Shown here one piece after another: positions 16,675 through 24,637 of a stretch of DNA of 47,036 bases. The DNA comes from Laspinema olomoucense D3b (GTDB taxonomy: Bacteria; Cyanobacteriota; Cyanobacteriia; Cyanobacteriales; Laspinemataceae), in contig NZ_JAMXFA010000047.1 of NCBI RefSeq assembly GCF_025370785.1, forward strand, positions 1 through 47,036. The letters run 5' to 3'. Below the pieces are notes generated by a model that saw only the letters and a program-made list of their open reading frames with translations, searched no databases and was not told where the DNA came from. Numbering within the stretch: the first letter of the stretch is position 1; each line of letters opens with the position of its first letter. A program made the translations under genes and the position numbers.

Positions 16675-19008
16675 TTAATTTAATTTTTGCATCGGGGCCG
16701 TTTGCGGGTCGATAATTTTTTGACCTCCTCGCATAAATTTAATCGCCAAGGACATCTTAGTTGCAGACCCAAAAACGTGAGACACTTCCCCAGGACCAAA
16801 AGTATCATGAACCACCATATCTCCCACCACCCAAGTCTCTTTTGCCGCCGCCCCTTTTTGCGTTTTTGCAGCCCCCGAACTGCGGCGAGTTTTTTCCTTG
16901 GGAACCGAATTTCCTTGCAGTAAATCCCGGGGTAATTCAGCTAAAAATCGGGAGGGTTGAGCGCGTTCATAAGACCCCCACAACCGACGTTCTAAGGCAT
17001 GAGTTAAAAACAGTCGTTCCTGGGCGCGAGTAATCCCCACATAACAGAGTCGCCGTTCTTCTTCCAGACTGCGCGGGTCATTCACACTGCGGAAATTAGG
17101 AAATAAACCCTCTTCCATTCCCACTAAAAAGACCACGGGAAATTCTAACCCTTTGGCGGAATGAATGGTTAACAAAGACACCGCCTGTTCCCCTTCTTCT
17201 AAGTTGTCTAAATCTGAAGCAAGGGAAGCACTCGACAGAAATCCCGTTAAAGAATTGTCTTCATTTTCTTCGGCAAATTGGATGGTGGCGTTATACAACT
17301 GTTCAATGTTGGCCATGCGGTTTAACGCTTCATCGGTGTTTTCGAGTTTCAGGGCTTCCATATAACCGGATTCTTCCATAATCCCTTTAAGGACTTCGAT
17401 CGCCGGTAAGGTTTCTACTTGTGCCTGCCATCGGGACATTAACTCAGAAAATTCTAGGACTTGTTTTACCGATCGCCCTGCTAGAGTTTTCACCGATGTC
17501 TCATCACTGAGAATTTCCCACAGGGGGACGTTTAACTGCTTTGCCGCTTCATCGAGACGATCTAATGTGGTTTTCCCGATACTGCGTTTGGGAGTATTAA
17601 TAATTCGCCGCAAACTAATCGAATCCGAGGGGTTCGCAAGGGCGCGCAAATAGGCAACGGCATCCTTAACTTCTTTGCGATCGTAGAACTTCAACCCCCC
17701 CACCACTCGATAGGGGATATTCATTTTAACTAACACATCCTCAAACGATCGCGATTGAGCATTAGTCCGATACAAAATCGCAAACGAACCCCAATCCAAC
17801 TCCGGATGCTGATTTTGCAACATCCGAATTTGATTCACCACATATTGCGCTTCATCTAAATCATTTTCGGTCCGATAACATATAATCGATTCCCCTTCTC
17901 CCCGGGTGGGACGCAACACTTTATCAATCCGTTCCGTATTATTCTCAATCAGTTTATTAGCAACTTCTAGGATATTTTCGCGCGATCGATAGTTTTCCTC
18001 TAATTTCACCAAAGTTTGGGTCTCTTCATCCTCTAAACCATCCCCAAAGTCTTGCTGAAACTCCAGCAAAATGGTATAATCGGCCATCCGAAATGAGTAA
18101 ATCGATTGATCTACATCGCCCACCACGAACACCGAGCGATTTTCCCATTTTTTAAAGGACTTTGCCGCTTTTCCATTGGTCACCAACATCCGAATAAAAT
18201 CATATTGAGTGCGGTTGGTATCCTGATATTCATCTACCAAAATATGCTGAAATTTGCGATGCCAATAATCCAAAACCTGGGCATCCTGCCGAAACAATTC
18301 CACCGGAATCCGAATCAAATCATCAAAATCTAAGGCATTATTCGCTGCCAAAGCATCCTGATACCGACTATAAACCTCCGCTACCTTGCGATTGCGGTAA
18401 TTTGTCGGGTCATCCGCCTCTAAATCCCGAGGAGACCACCCCTTATTTTTCGCCCCACTAATTTCATACCGGATTTTGCGAGGCTCAAACTTTTTGCTAT
18501 CCAAATTCATCTGTTTGATAACAATATCCTTAATGGCCGCTTGAGCATCGGACTCATCCAGAATAGAAAATTTGCGGTTCCATTGCCGCCCATTTTCATC
18601 TTTAAATTTTTCAATATCGTAACGCAAAATCCTGGAACAGAGGGAATGGAACGTGCCAATCCACAGAGGTTTAATGCTATTTCTCCACACCTGCGATCGC
18701 ACCTGAGTTTGTTCCGCTGGTTCTAGGGCAGAAAAGGGTTTATCATACTTTTGTTCCGCTACAATATCGGCGAAAATCTTCTCAATCCGTTCCTTCATTT
18801 CCCGGGCCGCCTTATTCGTAAAGGTCACCGCCAGGATATCGTCAGGATGGACTTGATTACTGCGGATTAAATTAGCAATTCGATAAGTAAGCGCCCGAGT
18901 TTTGCCCGAACCCGCCCCGGCAACGACTAACAAGGGGCCGCAAAAATGTTCAGCAGCGCGACGTTGGTTTGGGTTCAGATGGGCCAGAAAGTCAAGGGTT
19001 GAGGTCAT
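16675..19008 (-). CDS. pcrA: ATP-dependent DNA helicase, UvrD/PcrA family
   Basis: A 777-residue 3'-5' helicase of superfamily 1, acting in nucleotide-excision and mismatch repair and in removing proteins from DNA. Helicase motifs appear in order: I VVAGAGSGKTRALTYR, Ia, II DEYQDTN, III GDVDQSIYSFRMADY, IV ENYRS, V TIHSAKGLEFPVVFL, VI YVGITRAQERL. The C-terminal ~55 residues (VGDMVVHDTFGPGEVSHVFG) form the Tudor-like domain of PcrA that contacts RNA polymerase. I chose the ATG at 19008 (MTSTLDFLAHLNPNQRRA), just before the Q-motif. The frame is open 38 codons further upstream, but that stretch overlaps a family A repeat (19049-19098) and does not resemble the family. Confidence 0.96.
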   Translation of the reverse strand: MTSTLDFLAHLNPNQRRAAEHFCGPLLVVAGAGSGKTRALTYRIANLIRSNQVHPDDILAVTFTNKAAREMKERIEKIFADIVAEQKYDKPFSALEPAEQTQVRSQVWRNSIKPLWIGTFHSLCSRILRYDIEKFKDENGRQWNRKFSILDESDAQAAIKDIVIKQMNLDSKKFEPRKIRYEISGAKNKGWSPRDLEADDPTNYRNRKVAEVYSRYQDALAANNALDFDDLIRIPVELFRQDAQVLDYWHRKFQHILVDEYQDTNRTQYDFIRMLVTNGKAAKSFKKWENRSVFVVGDVDQSIYSFRMADYTILLEFQQDFGDGLEDEETQTLVKLEENYRSRENILEVANKLIENNTERIDKVLRPTRGEGESIICYRTENDLDEAQYVVNQIRMLQNQHPELDWGSFAILYRTNAQSRSFEDVLVKMNIPYRVVGGLKFYDRKEVKDAVAYLRALANPSDSISLRRIINTPKRSIGKTTLDRLDEAAKQLNVPLWEILSDETSVKTLAGRSVKQVLEFSELMSRWQAQVETLPAIEVLKGIMEESGYMEALKLENTDEALNRMANIEQLYNATIQFAEENEDNSLTGFLSSASLASDLDNLEEGEQAVSLLTIHSAKGLEFPVVFLVGMEEGLFPNFRSVNDPRSLEEERRLCYVGITRAQERLFLTHALERRLWGSYERAQPSRFLAELPRDLLQGNSVPKEKTRRSSGAAKTQKGAAAKETWVVGDMVVHDTFGPGEVSHVFGSATKMSLAIKFMRGGQKIIDPQTAPMQKLN

Positions 19009-19048
19009 GGTTGAACGAAGCAAAAGCGGTAAGGGCTGAGAAACACCC

Positions 19049-19098
19049 GCACCCTGAAGGGTGGGGCGTTTGCGGACGAAGCCCGCCTGCGCGGGCTG
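19049..19098. repeat. dispersed palindromic repeat, family A
   Basis: Copy 7: CACCCTGAAGGGTGGGGC, GTTTGCGGAC, AAGCCCGCC..GCGGGCT. It lies 40 bp upstream of the pcrA start, in its likely promoter or leader region. Confidence 0.9.
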
Positions 19099-19201
19099 AA
19101 GAGTAAAGCCGGTGTTTGACAACCGGATTTGGTATCAGATCTGCTTTGTAATTTTACCAAATTTGGGGACTGTTGGAATCTGATTCATACCGCCACTGCT
19201 T

Positions 19202-19768
19202 TTACTCATTTTCCTCAAAAATAGGCGGCCAAAGTTCAGAAACCAACAGTTCCCAACCCGGTAACAGTTCCGGAATCGTTAAAATTTCATCTCCTCGAAG
19301 TTGCAGCGGTTCCCCGGTAGGGCGATAAACGGTCACGGTTTGTTCATCTGGGTCAATTAAAATTGCCACTTGTGCGCCTTGTTCTAAGTATTGCTGGAGT
19401 TTCTGCTGGATCGGAGGAATGCGATCGCTTTGTGATTTAATTTCCACCACTAAATCTGGAACCAGTTCGGCAAAATATCGAATACTACGCCGCAACCGTT
19501 CTGCTTTTACAAAAGAAACATCCGGTGCTTTCAGATTACTATTCGGCAAAATAAACCCACCGGCAGAGTCAAAAACTCGTCCCAATCGACGCGGATTAAT
19601 CCAAGCATAAAGCGCCGCAATTAACCGGACTCCAACCTCGCTGGATACGATATCTGAAGGTCCCATGATTGATATTTGGCCGTTTTCTAATTCTAATTGA
19701 TAGTCCAACCCAGCTTGACTGATGACACCTTGAAGTATTTCAAGGTCTTTGATTGTTACGCTGGACAT
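19202..19768 (-). CDS. Uma2 family (DUF820) putative endonuclease, copy 3
   Basis: A 188-residue Uma2 protein, divergent from the tandem pair at 6-7 kb. Core residues are kept: E in the LENGQISIMGP strand, KAPDVSFV, VPDLVVEIKSQSD with the D..E..K triad, then the amphipathic helix QQKLQQYLEQGAQVAILID and VYRPTGEP. Here the classical lysine of PD-(D/E)xK follows the glutamate (EIK), whereas the tandem pair has ELR. The start ATG is at 19768. Function unknown. Confidence 0.9.
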   Translation of the reverse strand: MSSVTIKDLEILQGVISQAGLDYQLELENGQISIMGPSDIVSSEVGVRLIAALYAWINPRRLGRVFDSAGGFILPNSNLKAPDVSFVKAERLRRSIRYFAELVPDLVVEIKSQSDRIPPIQQKLQQYLEQGAQVAILIDPDEQTVTVYRPTGEPLQLRGDEILTIPELLPGWELLVSELWPPIFEENE

Positions 19769-20106
19769 AATTTTTTGTTAAAGATAGGTCTTTTTAATTT
19801 TAGCACAGTTTAGCGAAAGAGTTAATAGTTAACTGAAAAACGGTAAATTTTTGATAATTTTACCCGGAAATTGCATATAAATGTGTAATTTGGCTACCCT
19901 TTAACCCATGTAATTTCGCGGGTAGCCTCTTCAAAGTAAGCAAATAAATTTATTCTTTTATAACTCAAGTAAATTTGATAGTTTCCGCATTCTTACTGAG
20001 GTTCAATAATAAACGAGCATTCCTTAATAATTCTTAAAGATTAACCCACCCACCAATTCACTCATATCGAGTACAATAATCCCTTAATCTTCAAAACCGC
20101 GCATCT
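19769..20106. other. divergent spacer with one hairpin
   Basis: The 338 bp between divergent genes are AT-rich. GGCTACCC at 19892-19899 pairs with GGGTAGCC at 19920-19927 across 20 nt. Both promoters must lie here, but I cannot assign them with confidence. No coding sequence is seen. Confidence 0.5.
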
Positions 20107-20634
20107 ATGAACCTTCGCCTGTTCGCTGCGATCGCCTTCCTCTCCTTGGTCTGTGTGGGGTGTGATTCTAACCCTTTGGCACAACAACTCCCAGGAGGCG
20201 CACCCGTAACTACAACATCTCCAACGGTGACAGAACGTTATGATTTACAAATGAATCAAAGCGAAATCGTGATGCGCTTGACAGAAGTCGCATTCGCTGA
20301 AGATAGTACAATTGTAACATTATCCATCACCAATGGCCGCCGAGAGGTCATCAAAATTGATCCTGAAAAAGAACATATCTTTATTTATGATGACAAAAAT
20401 AATAAATATAATCTAGCTATTCCTCCAGATAATCCCCTGATTCAAATCCCACCGGGTACGACGCTTAACGGTCAATTTGTATTTATGGGTCGGTTATTGC
20501 CGGAAGTTAACTCAATCCGATTACAAAATAGAATGGAGTGGGTCCGGGCTAATTCTTCTTCCCGACAGTGGACTCAATTTGATATGACAAATATTGAAAT
20601 TTCCAGAAATTCCGAAAATGACCCAACCAATTAA
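20107..20634 (+). CDS. putative lipoprotein, function unknown
   Basis: A 175-residue protein. The N-terminus has a signal peptide ending in a lipobox-like LVCVGCDS, so lipidation at C19 is likely. The rest (YDLQMNQSEIVMRLTEVAFAEDSTIVTLSITNG..) is beta-rich, like an Ig-fold/DUF4352-type domain that binds or stabilises surface complexes. Its stop overlaps the start of the following OmpA lipoprotein by 17 nt, so the two are translationally coupled and probably act together in the cell envelope. The start ATG at 20107 puts the signal peptide at the expected place. Confidence 0.75.
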   Translation: MNLRLFAAIAFLSLVCVGCDSNPLAQQLPGGAPVTTTSPTVTERYDLQMNQSEIVMRLTEVAFAEDSTIVTLSITNGRREVIKIDPEKEHIFIYDDKNNKYNLAIPPDNPLIQIPPGTTLNGQFVFMGRLLPEVNSIRLQNRMEWVRANSSSRQWTQFDMTNIEISRNSENDPTN

Positions 20635-21715
20635 ATCCTTAAATCTAGTAATCGCCTCTAGCTTGCTGTTGACGACTAACGCTTGCCAAAATCCCCAGCA
20701 AAACTCATCCAAAATTACCACCTATGAAATCGTCCCTGTTCCTGTCACTCAATTAGAAAAGGTTAACCAGACCCCTAGGACAACATGGACCTTTAAACCT
20801 GTTCCCATGAGCAGGATTGACCCTCAATTTCTGGCTAAAAGGAGACCAACCGTAGAAACCCCACCTCCACAAACTCCAGTACCCGTAGAAACAACACCAG
20901 AACCGAGTTCAGCAACCACAGAAACCCTCCCTCCTGCGACTTCAGTCCAAGTAGAACCGCCACCGGAACCGACTGTAGGTACTGCGGAAGAAGACCCGAC
21001 CGATTCAACCCGAATTATGGTAGAAACGGTGTTGCCGACGCCCACTGAGGTGGAACAGACCCTCACCGAATTAAATGCAGAAACCACCATTGAAGGGATT
21101 AAATTCAATCTCTCCGACAATATTTTATTTGAATTTGATAAATATCACGTCCGGGCGGCAGCTAAACCGACTTTGGAAAAAGTCAATCAAGTGTTGACCC
21201 ATTTTAAGGATGCCCAAATCTTGATTCATGGACATACAGACAGCAAAGGAACCGATGAATATAATATAGAATTGTCGCAAAAACGAGCAGCGGCAGTGAA
21301 ATATTATTTTGTCAATAATTTTCAAGCGGAACCTACCCGCATCCAAACCAAAGGGTTAGGAAAAAGTCAACCGATCGCCCCGAATACAAATCCTAATGGT
21401 TCTGATAATCCCCAGGGACGGGAAAAAAATCGGCGGGTTGAATTTACCATTCAAACAGAAACTCGGACGGTAGAAATTGCGCCCAATTCCGACCCCTTTG
21501 GGGAAGCAGTTAAGAAGGCAACGAGTGCAGCAACCCTGACACAAGCGGCTAAAACTCCCCAACAGTGGTTACAAGTCGCCAAACAATGGCAAGAGGCGAT
21601 CGCATTCATGGAGGCAGTCCCCCAAAATAATGCCAATTATGTTATGGCTCAAGTCAAGGTGATAGAGTATCAGAATAACTTGAAGTATGCTCAGAAAAAT
21701 GCGGGATTGATTTAA
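20618..21715 (+). CDS. OmpA-family lipoprotein, peptidoglycan-binding
   Basis: A 365-residue protein from the ATG at 20618; an upstream in-frame TTG at 20594 is less likely. A signal peptide ends in LTTNAC (lipobox). Next comes a long Pro/Thr/Glu-rich linker (about 60-140) that can span the periplasm. The OmpA-like domain covers about 165-277: ILFEFDKYHVR, LIHGHTDSKGTDEYNIELSQ, RVEFTI. This domain binds diaminopimelate in peptidoglycan through the conserved HTD..N..LS..R signature. A helical tail of ~85 residues follows. It overlaps the upstream lipoprotein gene by 17 nt. Likely role: tethering an envelope complex to the cell wall. Confidence 0.88.
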   Translation: MTQPIKSLNLVIASSLLLTTNACQNPQQNSSKITTYEIVPVPVTQLEKVNQTPRTTWTFKPVPMSRIDPQFLAKRRPTVETPPPQTPVPVETTPEPSSATTETLPPATSVQVEPPPEPTVGTAEEDPTDSTRIMVETVLPTPTEVEQTLTELNAETTIEGIKFNLSDNILFEFDKYHVRAAAKPTLEKVNQVLTHFKDAQILIHGHTDSKGTDEYNIELSQKRAAAVKYYFVNNFQAEPTRIQTKGLGKSQPIAPNTNPNGSDNPQGREKNRRVEFTIQTETRTVEIAPNSDPFGEAVKKATSAATLTQAAKTPQQWLQVAKQWQEAIAFMEAVPQNNANYVMAQVKVIEYQNNLKYAQKNAGLI

Positions 21716-21857
21716 AGGCAATCAAAAGCTATATTCGCTTGAATCCCCGAGGGGAGTGGTTTAAAAAAAAATAGTTTCCAAAACGGTAACCGATTCCTCA
21801 ACCGCGTCCTTAAGGTGTCAGACTAGCAATAGATGAATCCAAGAGGAAACTTTACCC

Positions 21858-22589
21858 ATGAACCGATTAATGCCGACAAACCTGAATCTTTTAAGTCCGA
21901 TCGCCGCTGTTGCCCTCGCCTTGGGGATGTTTGGGATTAGCCCCAATATGGATGCAGTTTCTGCCCAGGAACAACCCTCTCGCAACCTCACCGTCACGGG
22001 ACAGGGAATTGTCGGTATTCCCACCACCTTAACAGAGGTGAGATTAGGGGTAGAAGTGCAGGGAAAAACTGCCCAAGAGGTGCAACAAGAGGTAGCAAGG
22101 CGATCGCAAGCCGTGGTAGAACTGTTGCGATCGCGCAATGTGGAAAAACTCCAAACCACTGGCATACAACTCAACCCCTTGTATCGCAGTAATGACAACG
22201 CAGCGCCTACGATTACCGGCTATTCTGCCTCAAATATTGTCAGTTTTCGTCTTCCCACCGATCGCGCCGGAACTTTGTTAGATGAAGCAGTCAATGCCGG
22301 TGCAACCCGCATTGATGGAGTCAGCTTCACCGCTGCCGATGCAGCAATGGAAACCGCCCGCCAGCAAGCGATTCGCGCCGCCACCCAAGACGCCCTCACC
22401 CAAGCGGATACCGTTTTATCGGAACTCAATCTCACTCGGCGAGAAATTGTCAAAATACAAGTCAATTCCGCCATGCCCTATCCACAACCGATGTTCTCAC
22501 GCATGGAAGCAGCAGCGGATTTTTCCACCCCAGTTATCGGAGGCGATCAGCAGATTTCCGCCTCAGTGACTCTGGACATTAGTTATTAA
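21858..22589 (+). CDS. SIMPL domain (DUF541) periplasmic protein
   Basis: A 243-residue protein. An N-terminal signal peptide (hydrophobic segment about 11-28, cleavage near VSAQE) precedes a SIMPL domain: NLTVTGQGIVGIPTTLTEVRLGVEVQG, then ARRSQAVVELLRSRNVEKLQTTGIQLNP, a central GYSASNIVSFRLP and a C-terminal beta strand region. SIMPL proteins are widespread periplasmic oligomers whose exact role is unclear. The ATG at 21858 is preceded by GAGGAAAC. It is a separate unit downstream of the OmpA lipoprotein on the same strand. Confidence 0.88.
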   Translation: MNRLMPTNLNLLSPIAAVALALGMFGISPNMDAVSAQEQPSRNLTVTGQGIVGIPTTLTEVRLGVEVQGKTAQEVQQEVARRSQAVVELLRSRNVEKLQTTGIQLNPLYRSNDNAAPTITGYSASNIVSFRLPTDRAGTLLDEAVNAGATRIDGVSFTAADAAMETARQQAIRAATQDALTQADTVLSELNLTRREIVKIQVNSAMPYPQPMFSRMEAAADFSTPVIGGDQQISASVTLDISY

Positions 22590-22851
22590 ATCCCTCAACC
22601 GTCGGGGGTTACAACCCCCGCCCACACTTCCCGACCCCTTCTCCCCATACAAACTCCTCTCCAACACCCCGCACAAACAACAAAGGACCCATGACAAATG
22701 ACAAATCTCAAACTACGCTATAATCCAACCCAGTAGCGTTGATAATAAACCAAGAGCGTGGGCAATAGTATTTCCAACAAACTTTTGGCAGGAAACCTCA
22801 CGCTGACAAAAAATAAGATAAACTTACTTTAGCACACAACCAGGTTAAACC

Positions 22852-23103
22852 ATGTCAAAAATAACCATTGATTTACCGGATGAAGTATTTTCTGCCCGTC
22901 GTCTTCCTCCCGAAGAATTTGTTAACGATTTGCGATTAGCAGCAGCGATTCATTGGTATCGAAAATCTGAGATATCTCAAGAAAAAGCGGCTCAAATTGC
23001 TGGACTCAATCGACGGGACTTTTTAGAGGCTTTGTCCCGAGAAAAAATTGATGTTTTTGCCGTTGATATGGAAGACTTACAAAGAGAACTAGAGCGTGGC
23101 TAA
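22852..23103 (+). CDS. UPF0175 family protein, antitoxin-like
   Basis: An 83-residue protein with the UPF0175 pattern: MSKITIDLPDEVF, LRLAAAIHWYRKSEISQEKAAQIAGLNRRDFLEALS (a helix-turn-helix-like region, about 28-62), then DVFAVDMEDLQRELERG. Members pair with DUF3368 PIN-like proteins and are regarded as antitoxins and autoregulators. Here the stop overlaps the next gene by 8 nt, which supports a toxin-antitoxin module. The promoter probably lies in the 260-bp upstream spacer, which holds an ACAAATGACAAATG short repeat. Confidence 0.88.
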   Translation: MSKITIDLPDEVFSARRLPPEEFVNDLRLAAAIHWYRKSEISQEKAAQIAGLNRRDFLEALSREKIDVFAVDMEDLQRELERG

Positions 23104-23584
23104 CTTTCCGGCTATCAATACTTCACCCCTGATCTTCTTCAGTAAAACTGATTTATTAGCATTACTGCACGAAACGGTCAATTCGGATATCATTGTTCCT
23201 GAAGCTGTAGCCATAGAGATCCAAACTTATGGAGAACAAGACATAACCCTTCAAGCCCTTTCGTCTAAAAACTGGTTACTCATTCGAGAAACTCCTCCCA
23301 TTCCTTCAATCATTGAAAATTGGGATTTAGGTGCAGGTGAGTCATCGGTTTTAGCTTGGGGATATACTAATCCTGGAACAGAAGTGATTTTAGACGATTT
23401 AGCTGCACGTCGTTGCGCTACTACTCTTAAAATTCCAGTTAGAGGAACCTTGGGTTTAGTCCTGATTGCAAAGCAAAGGGGCTTAATTCCCTCTGCACGG
23501 CCCATTATAGAGCGCTTGCGTCAAAGTGGGATGTATCTGAGCGATCGCATTGTCAATCAATCCCTCAAATCTGTAGGGGAATAA
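23096..23584 (+). CDS. DUF3368 PIN-like protein, putative toxin ribonuclease
   Basis: A 162-residue protein starting at the GTG at 23096, overlapping the UPF0175 gene by 8 nt. It shows the DUF3368 layout: INTSPLIFFSKTDLLALL at the N-terminus, GAGESSVLAWG with the conserved Glu (about 83), ILDDLAARRCA with two aspartates (about 100-101), then RGTLGLVLIAKQRGLI. Family members are PIN-domain relatives thought to cleave RNA. The first acidic residue of classical PIN domains is replaced by Asn (INTSPL), as is common in DUF3368, so activity is uncertain. With its partner it forms a VapBC-like module. Confidence 0.87.
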   Translation: MANFPAINTSPLIFFSKTDLLALLHETVNSDIIVPEAVAIEIQTYGEQDITLQALSSKNWLLIRETPPIPSIIENWDLGAGESSVLAWGYTNPGTEVILDDLAARRCATTLKIPVRGTLGLVLIAKQRGLIPSARPIIERLRQSGMYLSDRIVNQSLKSVGE

Positions 23585-24031
23585 ATGGCAAATTAACTTA
23601 AATTTGTTGATGTTCTGACATTAGTTTTGGCCATCGTTTTAATGATGGCTTGAGTTTGCTAGTTTTGAGGAGTATTTTAACATAAAATGTCGGAAAAATG
23701 CCAAAAAATCACCCGCACAGCCGCACTTGCTGTATAATGGTCACCTGCCGGGGGCTGAGGCTCTACAGGGACCTCGACTTATGATATGAGTTAAAATTAT
23801 GGCTAAACCATTACCCCTAACACCGCCACTCTATCTCGGGTCCCCCCCCTGAAGGCACAGGAGAGGGTTAGGGAGGGGTCCCTTCAAGAAGGGGATTTTT
23901 TTTAAGGGCATGATAACATATTAAGAACCTGAAATCATATAAATTTTAATTCTTCATCAGTAATTCGCTATGTTAAGATAACATCATACTGGTTGTCTGC
24001 AAGAAAAACAACGGATAGCAGCTAAATTAAT
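23585..24031. other. 447-bp spacer without a recognised gene
   Basis: A TATAAT box at about 23733 precedes a GC-rich block (CCTGCCGGGGGCTGAGGCTC, then TACAGGGACCTCG) that could fold, so a small RNA is possible but unsupported. At 23840-23900 a CCCCCCTGAAGG..AGGGGTCCCTTCAAGAAGGGG block followed by eight T residues could terminate such a transcript on the + strand. It resembles the GGGAGGG-type repeats at 10.9 kb. Confidence 0.35.
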
Positions 24032-24424
24032 ATGCCCCAAAACACGCTTACGAAAAATCGCCGGTTAACTCAGGTGGGATTGCTACATTTAGGCCGATAC
24101 CTGCGTTGGCTCAGACATTATCGGGGGTGGACATCGGTACATGATCTGGGGCAGTACATTGCAACCCAAGAGTCGATGTTGCTTAAGGACCGAGGGAAGG
24201 ACCTCTATATCGACCCGGAACTGGTGCCGGGGATATCGGGACCGCAGATTAATCGGATCGAGGGGGGTAAGATTACTCGCCTTGCGATTGATCAGTTGAT
24301 GTTGCTGATCGATGTGTTGGAACCCGTGCATCCGCAGTCGATGGATACGATGAGTTTAGAAAGTTTGCTAGATATTGCTACAGGGGAGGCAACGATTGAA
24401 GTGCCGCCCCTGGGCAGTGATTAA
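24032..24424 (+). CDS. XRE-like helix-turn-helix protein
   Basis: A 130-residue protein. Residues about 17-97 read as a Cro/C1-type helix-turn-helix: LGRYLRWLRHYRGWTSVHDLGQYI, a loop insertion rich in Asp/Pro (about 50-65), then GISGPQINRIEGGKITRLAIDQLMLLIDVLEP. The SGPQINRIEGGK part corresponds to the recognition helix and following turn. It probably binds DNA. The following gene on the same strand, 213 bp away, is the large coiled-coil/PLD/TPR protein, so regulation of it is a reasonable guess. The loop insertion is longer than in ordinary XRE domains. Confidence 0.7.
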   Translation: MPQNTLTKNRRLTQVGLLHLGRYLRWLRHYRGWTSVHDLGQYIATQESMLLKDRGKDLYIDPELVPGISGPQINRIEGGKITRLAIDQLMLLIDVLEPVHPQSMDTMSLESLLDIATGEATIEVPPLGSD

Positions 24425-24637
24425 AGCAATTTCTTGGGGAATTTAGGGCAATCTCCCGGGAGTCTTAGGGATTCGTTGGGATTGGTCCGGATGGGGAGAC
24501 TAACCGGCGTTACGTTACATTGACCAATGGGCAAGGAATTGCATTCGATCGCCCCAGGAGGATAACTCCCAGGGTAAAATTGACCGCATATATCAGAAAA
24601 ATCCTCATACAAACCAAAAATTGGCCTCTCCATTCAA

